The translations under genes and the position numbers were made by a program. Positions 33,034 to 45,074 of a stretch of 64,000 nucleotides of DNA are shown here, in pieces. Position 1 is the first letter of the stretch, and every line of letters begins with the position of its first letter. Origin of the DNA: Magnolia sinica. Lineage: Eukaryota > Streptophyta > Magnoliopsida > Magnoliales > Magnoliaceae. The stretch lies in contig NC_080586.1 of the NCBI RefSeq assembly GCF_029962835.1, forward strand, positions 65,852,001 through 65,916,000, given 5' to 3'. Below the pieces are notes generated by a model. The model was given only the letters and a program-made list of their open reading frames with translations, ran no database searches and was not told where the DNA came from.

Positions 33034-34496
33034 GTTAGTAGAGAATACGTAAACATAGGATGTCTCTGCTAAACAAGACCGAACTAGATTCATTCTTAGA
33101 GAGAAAGTGAGGATGTATGTTCTAAGAGAGGAATATGACCTTAATGCAAAATTCGCTACATTGGCTAGAAAGATCAAAGCTTTGGAAATTAGGAAGGTTG
33201 ATATGGTTAAAACAAATACTTCCTTAGGTAATTTTTGTAGCATTTGTGGTGGTACAGACCCTGACACAAAGGATTATCCAATAATCTCAATTGTACAAAA
33301 TATCACGCATGAGCATGAGCAAGCAAATGTTATATAAATAATTACCAAAGGTCAGTTATGCAACCAATGGGAAACACATATAATCCAAATTGGCGCAACC
33401 ATCCTAATTTTAGTTGGAAGAATGGACCACAAATTAATGTGCCTAATGCACCTCAAATGCCTCTACAAAATAACTTTTTGGGGGCACCTAACAATGCACC
33501 ATGTGTGCCCCCGCCAAAGCGATCATCTATGGAAGATGCATTGACCGCATTCATGAACTCTCAAGTTCAAATGAATCAGTCTCTAATCCAATCAAATCAG
33601 GAATTAAAACGGCCGTGGCTAGGATTGAGACTCAGCTAAATGCTAGGAAAAAAGACACCATTCCTTCTCAACCTGTGTTAAACCCTAAAAACACACATTT
33701 CATTGGAGACTCAAATCCAAGTGAAATACATCATGAACAAGCTAAGACTAACATTACCTTGAGAAGTGGAAAACAGGTCGATAACAAGATAATACAACCG
33801 GTAGAAATACCGAAAGATGAGCCACTGTCTTAAGAGAATAATGAACCGGCTATAGTTTAAGAGCCGCAACAACAAAAGGATAAAGAGACTAAGTCATATG
33901 AGCCTCCAGTTCCATTTTCATCTAGACTTTGGAATCCAACTGTTCCCATGAAATATCAAAAAGTGTTGGATGTGCTCCAAAAGGTTACTGTCAATATTCT
34001 TTCACTTGATGCCATTAGACAAATTCCATCATATGTTAAATATCTCAAGAACTTGTACGCTATAAAGAGGAAATTAAATGTGCACGAAAAGGCCTTCCTT
34101 ATTAAGAAAGTGAGCGCTATTATTCAACAAAGGGCCGTACCCAAATACAATACCCAGGAAGTCCCACTATTCCTTGTATTATTGAGAATTTCAAATTAAG
34201 CATGCTTTGCAAGATTTGGGTGCAAGTGTCAACTTAGTACCTTATTCGGTTTACAAACAAATGGGGTTAGGCGAGCTTAAACCAACCACGATTACATTCC
34301 AACTCGCTAACCGCTCCATTAAGGTACCAAAGGGAATTTTAGAGGACGTGCTAGTCCAAGTAGAGAAATCTACTTCCCTGTAGATTTTATTGTACTAGAC
34401 ACTAAACCATGTGTAAACGCTAGTGCTCAAGTTCCCATCATTTTAGGCCGCCCAATCCTAGCAACTTCAAATGCAATCACCATACTAAGAGACGTC
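33034..34496 (+). pseudogene. Athila-like gag (3' part) and protease
   Basis: Downstream of the nested element the gag continues: LREEYDLNAKFATLARKIKA, a decayed zinc knuckle CSICGGTDPDTKDYP whose second half has lost its His and Cys, and the Asn/Pro-rich YNPNWRNHPNFSWKN. Then come LRSGKQ, VPFSSRLWN, LDAIRQIPSYVKYLKNL and KRKLNVHEKAF. The aspartic protease follows in a shifted frame, with DLGASVNLVPYSVYKQMGLG (catalytic Asp codon at 34213-34215), LDTKPCVNAS and IILGRPILATSNA. Stops at about 33832 and 33859, and frame changes near 33600, 34160 and 34350, make it non-functional. Confidence 0.85.
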
Positions 34497-35600
34497 ATAT
34501 ATAAGAAAGGGTTCTTGGTTACCCATTTGAAGTGGATACAACCAGAAGAAGCTAAATACATCCTAGGAAAAATCCAAGAAGGAGTTTGTAGAAATCGCTT
34601 AAGATGGAGAATATTGCCACGCAAAATAGTTTGGCAAGGGTACTACTGGCCCACCATGCATGAGGATGCGAAGCAATTGGCGAAAAATGCGACAAGTGGT
34701 AGTGGTTCATGGTAATGCCATGATAGCCACCCATGCAGCTGACTCCAATGAGAAATTCTTTGCCATTTGCTCAGTAGGGGGTCGACATCATTAGGCCTTT
34801 GCCCAAAAGTAAGGGCAAAGCAAGTTCGACATTGTCGTTGTCAACTACTTCATAAAGTGGGTCTAGGTTGAACCCTTAACTTGAATCACTGAGTAGAAGA
34901 CAACATACTTCATTTGGAAATCCATCATCTGTAGATTTGACATACCCCACACCATTATGTCTGACAATGACAAATAGTTTGATAATGCCATATTTTAAGG
35001 TCTGTGCGAGCAGCTCGGCAGTCGCAATGTCTTTGTCTCATCTCGGCACCCTCAAACCAACGGTTAAGTGGAAGCAGTCAACAAAATCATCAAGTGCTGC
35101 CTCAAGACTAAGCTCGAGAGGTTCAATGGGACATGGGCAAAAGAATTATTACACTTTCTATGGGCGTATTGAACTACAACTCGAACAACTACCAGAAAAA
35201 CGCTCTTCTCACTGGTCTTCAACACTGAGGCAGTGATTCCAGTTAAGGTTGGAATGCGCTTGTCCTGAACCGAATTGTTCTCGCTAGAAGAAAGTGAAGG
35301 CCTAATGTTGCCAAGTCTTGACTTGTTCGAAGAACTTAGATACAGTGCACGAGTAAAGGTTGCCGCCTATCAGCAGAGAGTTGCTCGGTAGTACAATTCG
35401 AGAGTGAAGTAAAGAGGCTTTAGATTGAAGGACTTGGTGCTTTGAGAAATCTCTATAAACACCAAAAATCCCGGCTCGAGAGCTTTAGGACTGAGATGGA
35501 AGGACCTTACAAATTCACAAGTATAGTGTAACTAGGGATACACTGGGTAAAAGACTTAAAAGGATGAGCTCTGCCCCATTATTGAAATGCAGAGCACTTA
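34497..35600 (+). pseudogene. Tat-like gypsy pol remnant, part 3: integrase
   Basis: The outer element resumes with KKGF, EEAKYILGKIQEGVC, then RKIVWQGYYWPTMHEDAKQL (integrase zinc-binding end). After frameshifts, the core follows: VGVDII with the first catalytic Asp at 34784-34786, a DNDK region near 34968, and HPQTNG and VEAVNKIIK near 35050-35085. Then come WAKELL, TEAVIPV and the C-terminal EMEGPYKF and NAEHLK near 35585. Several frames must be combined, and the gtggaagcag at 35069-35078 is the expected catalytic Glu region. It is inactive. No 3' LTR of this outer element could be delimited downstream. Confidence 0.8.
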
Positions 35601-37148
35601 AAGATCTATCATCACTAAGACTACTCGGGTTGTGGTCTACATATGCTTTGGGCATTCAATTTTAGGCAAACACTTTGTGTTAAACACCTTATGTGTTACA
35701 CGCTTATAATAACTTTTCATAAAGCAAATATCATGTGCAGTTCCATATACTAACCGTACTAGTGACTTAAAGATTTTATCTATTACCTCTGAAAATTCAG
35801 ACTCTATTAGACTAAATTAAGTTGGCAGCAGATGAAGACCTGCATTCAGGCCTTAAATGGGAGACCCAATCCACAGCAACTGTATAGTTAGCTGGGCATA
35901 TGAATTTCTAGGATTGGGGCTCACAGCTGGGTGATCCAACCCATCGATGGACAGGATGCCCCAAGGATCTCCCAGCTGAGAAGATCCTAGGCCTTTGTTT
36001 CTTCGGCCTATCCAGTAAGTATGAGCAATTGCTCTAGTTTTTCTCGTCCGTCTGTTAGTAGGTCACCGATCAAAGGGCCAGGATCTTCCAGTCTAGGCGA
36101 TTTTGGGAGCATCCCTCATCCACAACGAGGCCCATTACACCAACGATCCAGATCACCAAAACCGCATGTTCCCAACCTCATATCTACTCGTATTAAAGCG
36201 TCCAGCTCATCATAACAAGAGATCAATGTTACAAATATCGTGATATTTTCAAAATATCGAAGGATTTTATAATATTATCGTGATTCACGAATTTTGAAAG
36301 ATTTTCTTGATAATATCCTGGAAATTGAAAATCTCCCGAGAAATTTACCTGCCGAGAACGAGATTTGTCACTATGCATGCTTGTTAGGTACATGGTCAAG
36401 TGATCCAAACCATTGATTCAATGGACCCCACCTCTAATATTATCAGAAAAAAAATAAAAAAATACTGCCAAATTGGAAGATTCTAAGCATTTGATATGGT
36501 GCCCTACAAATAGTCCCTAAAGTGGAAAAGTACATCAACGGTTCTCTTGAAAAGGAGAAAGCCAAACGCACTAGGTCATTCCAATCTGGGAGATCTCGAA
36601 GGCATCAACCATCCATAGCAGGGCCCATTAGATTAACGGTTCTGATTACCAAACAATGGAACCCAAATGTACAAAATACCTATAAGAAGGACAAAACATA
36701 GGTGTTTAGACAAACATGGAATCGACATCTGAAAGGTTCCTGAGTTTAATGCAGAACATGCCATGTGATTGCAAGCGATTCTCCCCATCCACACGCAAGC
36801 ACAGGTACCGATGAGACACGTGTCTGAGATCCAAGCTTCCATCAGGTGGGCCACCCTGATTAGACCGTCTGTTTGTTTTGTAGATGGTGGCCCACATGAA
36901 AGGGCAACAGCTTAATTTGATTTTAGCAAGAAGATCTAATCATGTGTCCCACCTGATGAAAAGTTCTTGTCTCGCACGTGTGTGGCCATTGGCACGTGTG
37001 ACTTGCATGTGGATGTAGGACTCTGGAGGAAACATCAGTACGTGGCAGTGGCACATGCATTTAAGCTAACTTAAAACATCACGCATATGGTCCCGTACAT
37101 GTCAACTAAACCAGAGACATTTTAAATTTAGGAAGCGGATTGCTTCTG
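35601..37148. other. Unassigned repeats, no gene
   Basis: There is no coding region. The segment at 36215-36360 has the 'aatatcgtgatatt' and ataatatcctggaaat word pattern of decayed plant repeats. The stretches at 36060-36200 and 36600-36970 contain ggcccatta, cacgtgtg and gtgggccac words. Part of this (36950-37000) resembles 46770-46830 (cccacctgatgaaaag). Confidence 0.4.
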
Positions 37149-37551
37149 TGGGGCCCACCGATCTACGCTGTCCATCCATTTTTGTCGATCATCTTAATGC
37201 ATGAGCCCAAAAATGAGGCAGAACAAAGGCTCAAGTGGACCACATTACATGAAGTAGTGGTGATAATGACTTCCATCATTGAAACCTTCCTGGCGCCCAC
37301 CGTTGTGTTTGTTTGCCATCCAACCTGTTCTTAAGGTCACAAAGGCCTGGATGAAGGGAAAATACTAATATGAGTGTGATTAAAACTCCTGCTGCTCTCA
37401 GGAAATTTTCAATGGTAGGAGTTCAATCCCCACTGTGTGGTCCACTTGAGCATTGGATCCGCCCCATTTTTGGGATCATAATCTAAAATGATATTTTAAA
37501 ATGGATAGACGGCATGGATGAACCATAAATCACTGTGATCCCCACAGAGCC
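37149..37551. mobile_element. Foldback element of the GTGGGCCCACC family, nearly full length
   Basis: The left end gggcccaccgatctacgctg, followed by tccatccattttt, is the imperfect inverse of the right end, which has aaaatggatagacggcatgg and ends near tgtgatccccacag. The interior halves are also mutually inverted (gagcccaaaaatgag at 37203 against catttttgggatcata at 37468). The central part has catccaacctgttcttaagg and aggagttcaatccccactg. It is about 400 bp and non-coding. Confidence 0.75.
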
Positions 37552-37994
37552 CGTGTCTGGAGTGTTCCACTCCCTTAAATTTACTGACACGTGGCAACAT
37601 GGATCACATGGTATTGTCAACATGGATTTCATGAGTAGTATTCTATCTGACGCCGATTGCCTGCTACACCTGACCGCAGGAACTAGATAGGTGGGACCCA
37701 CTGTGTTGTTTGTGAGAAATCATTTCCGTCCATTCATTTTCCGAACTTGTCTTAAGGAAATGAGCCCAAAAATATAGTGAATCCAAAACTCAAGTGGGCC
37801 ACACGGCAAGTGGAGAGGAGAATGCCCACTGTTGAAACCTCCACCGAGCCCACTCGATGTTTACGTGCCATCCAAACTGCTGAAAATACAAAAAAATTAG
37901 CTTGGTAGAAAACTTCCGTGGACATGTGAATGTTTCAACGGCAGGTATTCAATCCCCACTGTTTCTTATTGTGTGGCCCACTTTGAGTTTGGCA

Positions 37995-38493
37995 TGTGGG
38001 ACTTAATCTATATGCGGAATAGGCCCACGGATCTGTCTGTGTATGGGACATGGCGATCAGGGGTTCAGATAGCTTACCTAGCTGAGACACCGCCATGGAA
38101 GTCGGATAAGAACACCAGAATACCAGAATTCCTTTAGAGCTTATGATCTTCCTCTCCTTCACACCCTTTCTGCAAATCAGTAGATGTGACTCGAATTTCT
38201 GCTGTAGTGTAGGATTGGGGACCTAGCTCTCTTTTATAGAGTCTGTGGAGAGGGAGTTTGAAACCCATCACAACTCTCTCTCCCATGCTCCACATTGTAG
38301 CATCCTAGTACAACTCAAATTACTGTCTGCGTAAGACAGTTATAGCATTCCAGCCCTAGTACGCAAAGCTGCGCAGATAGACTGCGCAGCGCATCACCTG
38401 AAGTGGGGCCCACTGTTCTACTCAATCATCCAGTCCAACTGAATGACAATCCAGACCGTTGATCAATAAGGCCCACTAAACAGAGTTCTTACA
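37995..38493 (-). repeat. 3' LTR of the copia element
   Basis: 499 bp. On the minus strand a TATA box ctataaaagag lies near 38230-38240. The adjoining minus-strand sequence on the internal side, ggcccaagtgggagaa (38494-38509), is the polypurine tract. Confidence 0.93.
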
Positions 38494-38511
38494 TTCTCCC
38501 ACTTGGGCCTC
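38494..38511 (-). other. Polypurine tract of the copia element
   Basis: The minus strand reads gaggcccaagtgggagaa directly before the LTR start tgtaagaac. It is purine-rich apart from a short ccc, as expected for plus-strand priming. Confidence 0.6.
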
Positions 38512-38989
38512 ATTGAGCAACGTCAATGATAGTCATATAGAATAATTTTGAAAGCAAGTTTTGATCCTTTAAGAAAATATCTAAATGGTTAACCAATGAA
38601 ACAGTTGGACAGTATGAGTAATGCTATTTAATCTGGTCCATTAAGACAGTCAGTATCGAAACGCGGTAGTCATCACAACATTTAATTTAGGTGAAGTGAG
38701 TCTAAGCGCGATCACAAATACTTTCAATCTTAACGACATAGATCACGAACTAGGAAATGTGGTATAAGGATTACACACTTTAGTGTGATAATATGTGTCT
38801 ATCCTTAAGAGGTCCTGAAGCTTTTTCATGTCTCCAACGAGACATAACTGTAGTTCTACTTACTTAAAATTTGCGCATATATATAAATAAGTAGAAATAA
38901 ATCTTTATATCAAAATTATCCAAACAAACTGTATAAAACGAGATCTTTAAGTGTCTGTGAAAATCAAAGTACGCTCAACTCCCACTAAC

Positions 38990-41900
38990 TGAAAACATCT
39001 ATGGGATCAATGACTCCCATGGATGTTACATGCTCCTGAAATGGCGTGATAGGGAGCCCTTTAGTGAGCGGATCTGCAATCATCTACTTAATGCCGATGA
39101 ATTCCACGGACACTTGATGATTCTGAACTCTTTCCTTTACAACAAGGTATTTGATGTCGATATGTTTCGACCTTGACGAATGCTTGTTGTTACTAGAGAA
39201 GGAAATAGCAGCCGAGTTATCGCAAAATATTCTCAATGGTTTCGGGATATGCTCCAGTACCCGTAAACCTGAGAAGAAACTCTGTAACCATAGTGCCTGA
39301 TTAGATGCCTCATGGCAGGCAATAAATTCAGCTTCCATAGTGGATGAGGCTGTGGTAGACTGTTTCACGCTTTTCCACGATACAGCTCCTCCCACCATCA
39401 TAAAGATGTATCCTGAAGTAGACTTCTTAGTGTCAACGTAGCCTGCGAAGTCTGCATCTGAATATCCGATCAACTCCAATTGATTAGATCTTTTGTATGT
39501 GAGTTCGAAGTCTTTCGTTTTCTGAAGATACCGTAATACTTTCTTTGCAGCTATCCAATGTTGCATTCCTGGATTAGATAGATATCTTCCTAACATTCCA
39601 GTGACAAAGGCAATGTCCGGTCGGGTACAGACTTGAGCATACATGACGCTCCCTACTACTGATACGTACAAAAATTCTTTCATTCAATTCTTTTCTAAAT
39701 CATTCTTTGGACACTGAAATAAACCAAATTTGTCGCCCTTCACAATGGACGACTTTCCTGAAGTACAATTTTGCATGCCATACCTTTCGAGTACCCTAGT
39801 AATATAGGCCCTTTGTGACAAGCTGAGCAGTCCAAGTGTTCTGTCACGGCGAATCTCAATGCTGATGACATAAGAAGCTTTACCAAGGTCTTTCATTTCA
39901 AACCTTTGAGATAAGAATTTCTTGATGTCGCTCAACATCCTGGTATCACTACTAGCTAACAGAATGTCATCAACATACAAAATCATCATAACGAACTTAC
40001 TCCCACTGGTTTTAATATAGATACATGCATCTGCAGTGTTTTCTACAAATTCATATGAAAAAATTACTTCATGAAACTTAAGGTACCACTGTCGCGATGC
40101 CTGTTTCAACCCATAGATGGACTTCTTAAGTTTACAAACCAAATGTTCTGAGCCAGTAGCTACAAAACCTTCGAGCTGCAACATGTATACGTTCTCATTC
40201 AGATTCCCATTGAGAAATGCAGTCTTTACATCCATCTGATGTAACTCTAAATCCATATGAGCTACAAGAGCCATTATGATCCTGAATGAGTCTTTCTTGG
40301 ATATTGGTGAGAAAGTCTCCTTAAAGTCAATGCCCTCACGTTGGTTAAAACCCTTGGCAACAAGTTTGGCTTTATATCGTTCGACATTACCTTTGGAGTC
40401 CCATTTGGTTTTAAATATCCATTTACAACTAATCGGCCTTATTCCAGTGGGTAACTCTATAAGATCCCATACTTTATTGTCCTGCATGGATTTCAACTCA
40501 TCTTTCATAGCATTAAACCAATGAGAAGGATCAACACTTTTTTTGACTTGTGTAAAGGATTCAAGATCCTTTTCCACCCCTATGTCAAAGTCGTGTTCCT
40601 GTAAGTATACGATGTAATCGTCTCGATTTATAGGCATTTTCTCTCTTTTAGATCTTCTTAATGGTTCAGCTTGTTGGGTCTGATCTTGATTTTCCTCATC
40701 AGTGGTTTGTATATAAGGTTCTACGTGGTGCTCTGCAGTGACTGCAGAATTGACTGCATCATTAATGTCCACATGATCTGGATTGACTATGACAGGAGTC
40801 ACAGTCCTTTGTTCCTCAAATACAAAATTTCTTATGTTCGTGCTCCCGCTGTTTTCAATGTCCTCAATGAATCTAACATTCTCAGTCTCAACAATCTTGA
40901 TGGAGTGGGAAGGACAGTAGAATCGATAGCCTTTTGATCTTTCTGGGTATCCAATGAAGAAACAACTTATGGTTCTAGGATCAAGCTTCTTTTCATGCGG
41001 GTTATAAATTTTAGCCTCAGCAGAACAACCCTAAACATGTAGATATCGGAGACTTGATTTTCTCCCATTCCACAACTCAAAAGGAGTTTTACTTACTGCT
41101 TTGCTGGGAACCCTGTTTAATATATAAACTACAGTTTTGATCGCATCACCCCACAGAGATTCTGACAATGTTGAATTGCTGACCATACTTTGCACCATAT
41201 TCATAAGGGTGCGATTACGTCTCTTAGCAACTCCATTCTGCTCTGGAGTACCAGGCATAGTGTACTGAGCAACAATGCCACAATCTTGCAGGTATTTAGC
41301 GAATGGCCCTAGATTGCGACCTGATTCGTCATATCTGCCATAGTATTCATCACCACGGTCAGATCCGACAATTTTAATTCTCTTATCGAGTTGATTTTTA
41401 ACCTCGGCCTTATAGATTTTAAAAGCATCTAGGGCATCTGATTTCTCACTGATAAGGTATAGGTACCCAAAGCGAGAGTAGTCATCTATAAAGGTAATGA
41501 AATATTTGTGGCCACTCCATGAGGCTGTAGGGAATGGTCCACAGATATCTGTATGTATAACCTCTAATAGATCTACACTCCTGGTTGCACATTTCTTTCT
41601 CGTTCTAGTCTGTTTTCCTTTTATGCAATCAATGCATACTTTATAGTCAGAGAAGTTTAGAGAATGCAAAATTCCTTCTCGCACAAGTCTGTCTAATATC
41701 TCACGAGATATATGGCATAACCGCCTGTGCCACAACATGGAGGAATTCTCATAGTCTAGTCTTCGCTTGGATCCCACTACATTTCCATGCAAGGTATTAA
41801 TATTATAGACGTGAGAGGCAATCAAGTCTAACTGGTATAAGTTGTTTACTAAAGAGCCGGTTCCAACTTTAATCGAATTAAAGTAAATACTAAAACTTTT

Positions 41901-42257
41901 ATTTCCAAAGTGGAACGAATATCCCAACTTATTCAAACAGGAAATTGAAACTAAATTGTACCTTATAGACGGCACACAGAATGTATTTACTAAATTCAAA
42001 AAATGACCTGACTTCAACTTAAGCCTATAGACTCCTATTGCCTCCACGTCAACTTTGACACCATTGCCTACGTATACTGAGCGCTCCGCATCAGTTGGTG
42101 GCCTGACCTATAGTAATTCCTGCATAGAAATGCATATGTGAATAGTAGTTCCTGAATCTATCCACCAGGAATCCGCCGACACATCGGTCAGATTAGATTC
42201 AAAACAGACAAGAACAGAATGATTACCTTTCTTTATGAGCCAATCCTTAAAACCTTC
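38990..42257 (-). pseudogene. Copia pol: protease remnant, integrase, reverse transcriptase, RNase H
   Basis: One reading frame, broken only by stops, runs from about 42257 down to about 38990. In order: a protease-like WWIDSGTT near 42160; pre-integrase zinc finger HRRLCHIS...CIDCIKGK; integrase [29 protein letters not shown] and [46 protein letters not shown] and LYVDDILLASSD; RNase H YSDADFAGY, STSGYIFMM, EAEFIA, CDNSAAI, SKHIDIKY and ADPLTKGLP. Stops: TAG at about 41031-41033 in place of the Trp of VWGC, TGA at 39684-39686 before MKEFLYVS, TAG at 39084-39086 before ADPLTKG, and one near 42115. The Lys at 41223-41225 stands where family members have the catalytic Glu. Confidence 0.9.
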
Positions 42258-43088
42258 TTAGTCTTTCTTTAGATAACCCGTCTTTTTACAAAAGAAGCAT
42301 GGTTTGCCTTTAACCTGTTTGCGTTTAGATCCATTTCCAGATTGATTCTCATGGTTTCCAGATGGAGGACCAGAGAATCCATTATTAGAACCTTGTTTCC
42401 TCTTCCTTTTACCTTTATTCTCTTGCCCATGCCCTTGTCCTGAAGTCACCATATTAATATTTTTAACTTTTATCATTTGTCTGATCTTGTCTTCTTCTTG
42501 GACCCACTGAGTGATGAGTTCATCCAATGTCCACATGTCCTTCGGAGTGTTATAGTTTACCAGGAACGTGCCGAATTGGTGAGGTAGGTTGTTCATGATC
42601 AAATGAACCAGTTGATCATCAGTGAGTACAAGCCCTAGAGCACGGATCTTAGAAACAACTTCGATCTGCTCTACAATGTATTCACAGATGTTGCCTTTTC
42701 CATCATAGGACGAGTGAGTCAATTTATTCAAAAGAATGCCCACTTCAGATTTATCAGATTTCTTAAATCGTTTTCCCATTTCAGTCAGGAAAACTTTAGC
42801 CTTATCTGTTTCAGGCATGGCACCCTTCATTGATTCAGAAATTGAATACTTAATGACTTTTAGGCATGTATCATTTGATCTAAACCATGCAACCCATTGA
42901 TTATATTCAGCTTCAGTGGCATTAGCAGATGGCTTTGGCGGTTCTGGTGTTATCAGGGCAAGATCTAATTGAAGACAGCCCAGTACAACTTCAATGACGT
43001 TCTTCCATTGAGTATAATTAGAACCATTTAAGGCAGGGACTTGATGCGTATTAGTTGGAATTGAGACTGAAATATAAGAGATACACAT
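42258..43088 (-). pseudogene. Copia gag with disrupted zinc knuckle
   Basis: A frame of 276 codons carries the copia gag (UBN2-type) landmarks: LNGSNYTQWKNVIE near the start, WFRSNDTCLKVIKYSI, KSEVGILLNKLTHSSYDG, ALGLVLTDDQLVHLIMNNLP and MWTLDELITQ. A Lys/Gly/Asn-rich tail follows, then CFFCKKTGYLKKD. The knuckle should be C-x2-C-x4-H-x4-C; here the His is Tyr and the last Cys position is TAA. In-frame sequence continues beyond the stop toward the protease. The true start may lie slightly upstream. As it stands, RNA binding by this gag would be impaired. Confidence 0.85.
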
Positions 43089-45056
43089 ATACTCACATTA
43101 GTTCATAGTTTCACAAAAATAATTTTGTGAATGTAAACAAATATCAGGCAAAGTTAATCAATTCAGTTGCTAAGGGAGACATCAACTGAATCATCTAAGA
43201 TGAAAATGGGCCCAACCATCACATCCTGGTGAGAATCTGTTACATCATCATCATTCCTCCTCTAGGAGGAAATAATAACATATTAGTGATCCTCCTGAAC
43301 ATGAAGCTAAGTGATGTCAGTGATGTAAATCTGAGACACTCAACACCTGTGGGTGAGATGAGTCTTTCAGTTTTACATTACCAGCACCATTTACTTCACC
43401 CGTTCACGCGTTTGCCAAACGGTAATCATCTGTGTTTTCGTTACTGCATGCATGAAGACGTGAACGCAACTGTATGCAATCATTCTAATCCAATGTTACA
43501 AGTCTGTATTTGTAGAATTTTTATCGATTGAGGTCACTATGGTGGCTAACACAACCGAATCCAAAACTACACATATAGACTTTAAGATTGCTTTTATAAT
43601 TCCGCCTCTCTATGGATTATATCTAAATTATTCTGATGCGGCCCATAAGATATTTAGTTTTGATCATTGGAAAATAGATGAACTATAAAGAGAAACTGTC
43701 AGATATGTTTCGCTTCCTATGATCCAATGGTCTATGTAAGACTATTAAGGATGGGTAATGGGCCTAAATAGGGGTTTCATCAGAATTTGATCTATATGAT
43801 CTATACATCATCCTTAAGGCACTCATAATTAAATTAGAATTATCATAAGATGGACGGTAATAATCAACAATCTGTTTAGTTCAATTATAGTGTATACACA
43901 CCCTTATCCTACTTAGTGAATATTCTATATGAGATGCCTATGGAATACATCATGGATGGTTTAGATCAACCATTAATGTTTATAATGTAAACATAATGAT
44001 TACAATGTCAACTACATACGAGTTTGGCCCAACAGCCTTATGAAATATTAGGCTCGTAAAGGTTATGAAAAAATTGGGCCCATGAATGTCTATAGAAGAC
44101 TAATGGCCTAAATGGGCCTATTTTTTTTGACAGGGCCAAAACAAAATACCTGAGATTTCATAAATATGTGGGATTTAATGGGCTCGAACTGATATCAGGC
44201 CCATAATAAATATCAGGTGGATCCAAAACTTGAGACTGGCCCCCTGAATAAGCATTAGGCCCAGTTGAAAATCCCGCACATATCAAATCGGGTCTAAATC
44301 TAGAACCTGAATACATGAAAATCGGGTCTGTAAATCCCATCCTTATGTCGAGCGGTTTTCGACCTAACATACGAAAAACCCAAAAAAGCAGTCGCTCTCG
44401 ACCGTAAGAGGGAATCGATGGGAGAGAGCTCGATCACGAGCTATGCTGCCAGCATCTGCCAGGAGACTTTCTCCATGCGACGTTAACGGCTGCCGCAAAG
44501 AGAGATGGCGACGCTGGTGTGGATGAGGATGAAGTAGAAGACGCATAACTGTCCAACAGAGATGGCGGCTACAGTCTCCATGGTCATCTCCCAGAAATAC
44601 AGGTAAGGTATATGAAATCCCCAATTTGGGATTATCGTATGCGAATCTGAGCTTTGGAATCTGGAATCTGAAAACCTTAAATGGATGTGGGTTTCGTATT
44701 TCCAGATTACCCTAATTACTGGATCCAGATTTGGAGATTCGAATCTAAATCCCTAATAAGTCTGATTTCAGAATCCAGGGATTCGAAAATTCCTAATCTC
44801 AACTTGATTTTGGGGTTGTATATCTGAAATCCCTAATTTGAGATTTGGGGATCCAAATCTGAAAACCCTAATTTCCTGATTTGGGGATTCCAAATCCTAA
44901 ATCCTTTATTTTACTCATGTCTGAATTCCTGGAACAATCCCTAATAGTTGATTTCTGAATTCAGGGAAAAATCCCTGATTTCAATTGTTCTAGGAATTCG
45001 AAAATCTCTAATGCTGATGTGATATGACTGAATATGATCATCCATACCTATGCATA
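43089..45056 (-). other. Long untranslated leader of the copia element
   Basis: About 1.97 kb separates the primer site from gag; most copia leaders are far shorter. The half next to the primer site (about 44630-45010) is built of degenerate words of the 'gaatctgaaatccctaattt' and ggggattcc type on the plus strand. A frame of 86 codons at 44364-44624 (minus) is His/Leu/Arg-rich and unrecognised. The other part (43090-44350) has no coding sense that I can see. An insertion or captured host sequence is possible. Confidence 0.5.
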
Positions 45057-45072
45057 GATGGCTTTGATAACA
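45057..45072 (-). other. Primer-binding site, tRNA-iMet type
   Basis: On the minus strand the bases after the 5' LTR are gttgttatcaaagccatc. This matches the canonical copia primer site TGGTATCAGAGC with two changes. Confidence 0.8.
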
Positions 45073-45074
45073 AC

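Larger units (their letters stand above)
24862..33038 (+). mobile_element. Complete non-autonomous LTR element (LARD-like), 8.2 kb (24867-33033), duplication gttag
   Basis: Two LTRs (24867-27108 and 30794-33033; 2242 and 2240 bp) bound an internal region of 3685 bp. The bases gttag stand immediately before (24862-24866) and after (33034-33038). The LTRs have TG...CA ends (tgttgaggg, gtgaaca). An Asp-tRNA primer site follows the 5' LTR and a polypurine tract precedes the 3' LTR, both Athila-like. No protease, RT, RNase H or integrase is present; the only sizeable frame is the 595-codon ORF at 27686. The element must therefore have moved using enzymes supplied elsewhere, probably by Athila relatives. 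The LTRs differ by scattered substitutions (a few percent by eye) and by two replaced patches. Confidence 0.88.
22095..34496 (+). mobile_element. Athila-like gypsy element, 3'-truncated, carrying a nested element
   Basis: The 5' LTR (22095-23385) is followed by a decayed primer site, a leader with tandem repeats, gag and protease. It ends abruptly at about 34496 after the ILGRPILATS region. RT, RNase H, integrase and the 3' LTR are missing. At the truncation point the sequence passes straight into the Tat-like integrase region it was inserted into, so a deletion removed its 3' half together with a few host bases. Its gag is interrupted at 24866 by a complete younger element (24867-33033). Confidence 0.75.

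Noticed and set aside
43060-43140. Short intron just upstream of copia gag (gtgagta...tttcag)
   Set aside because: It would be only about 33 bp, too short for a plant intron.
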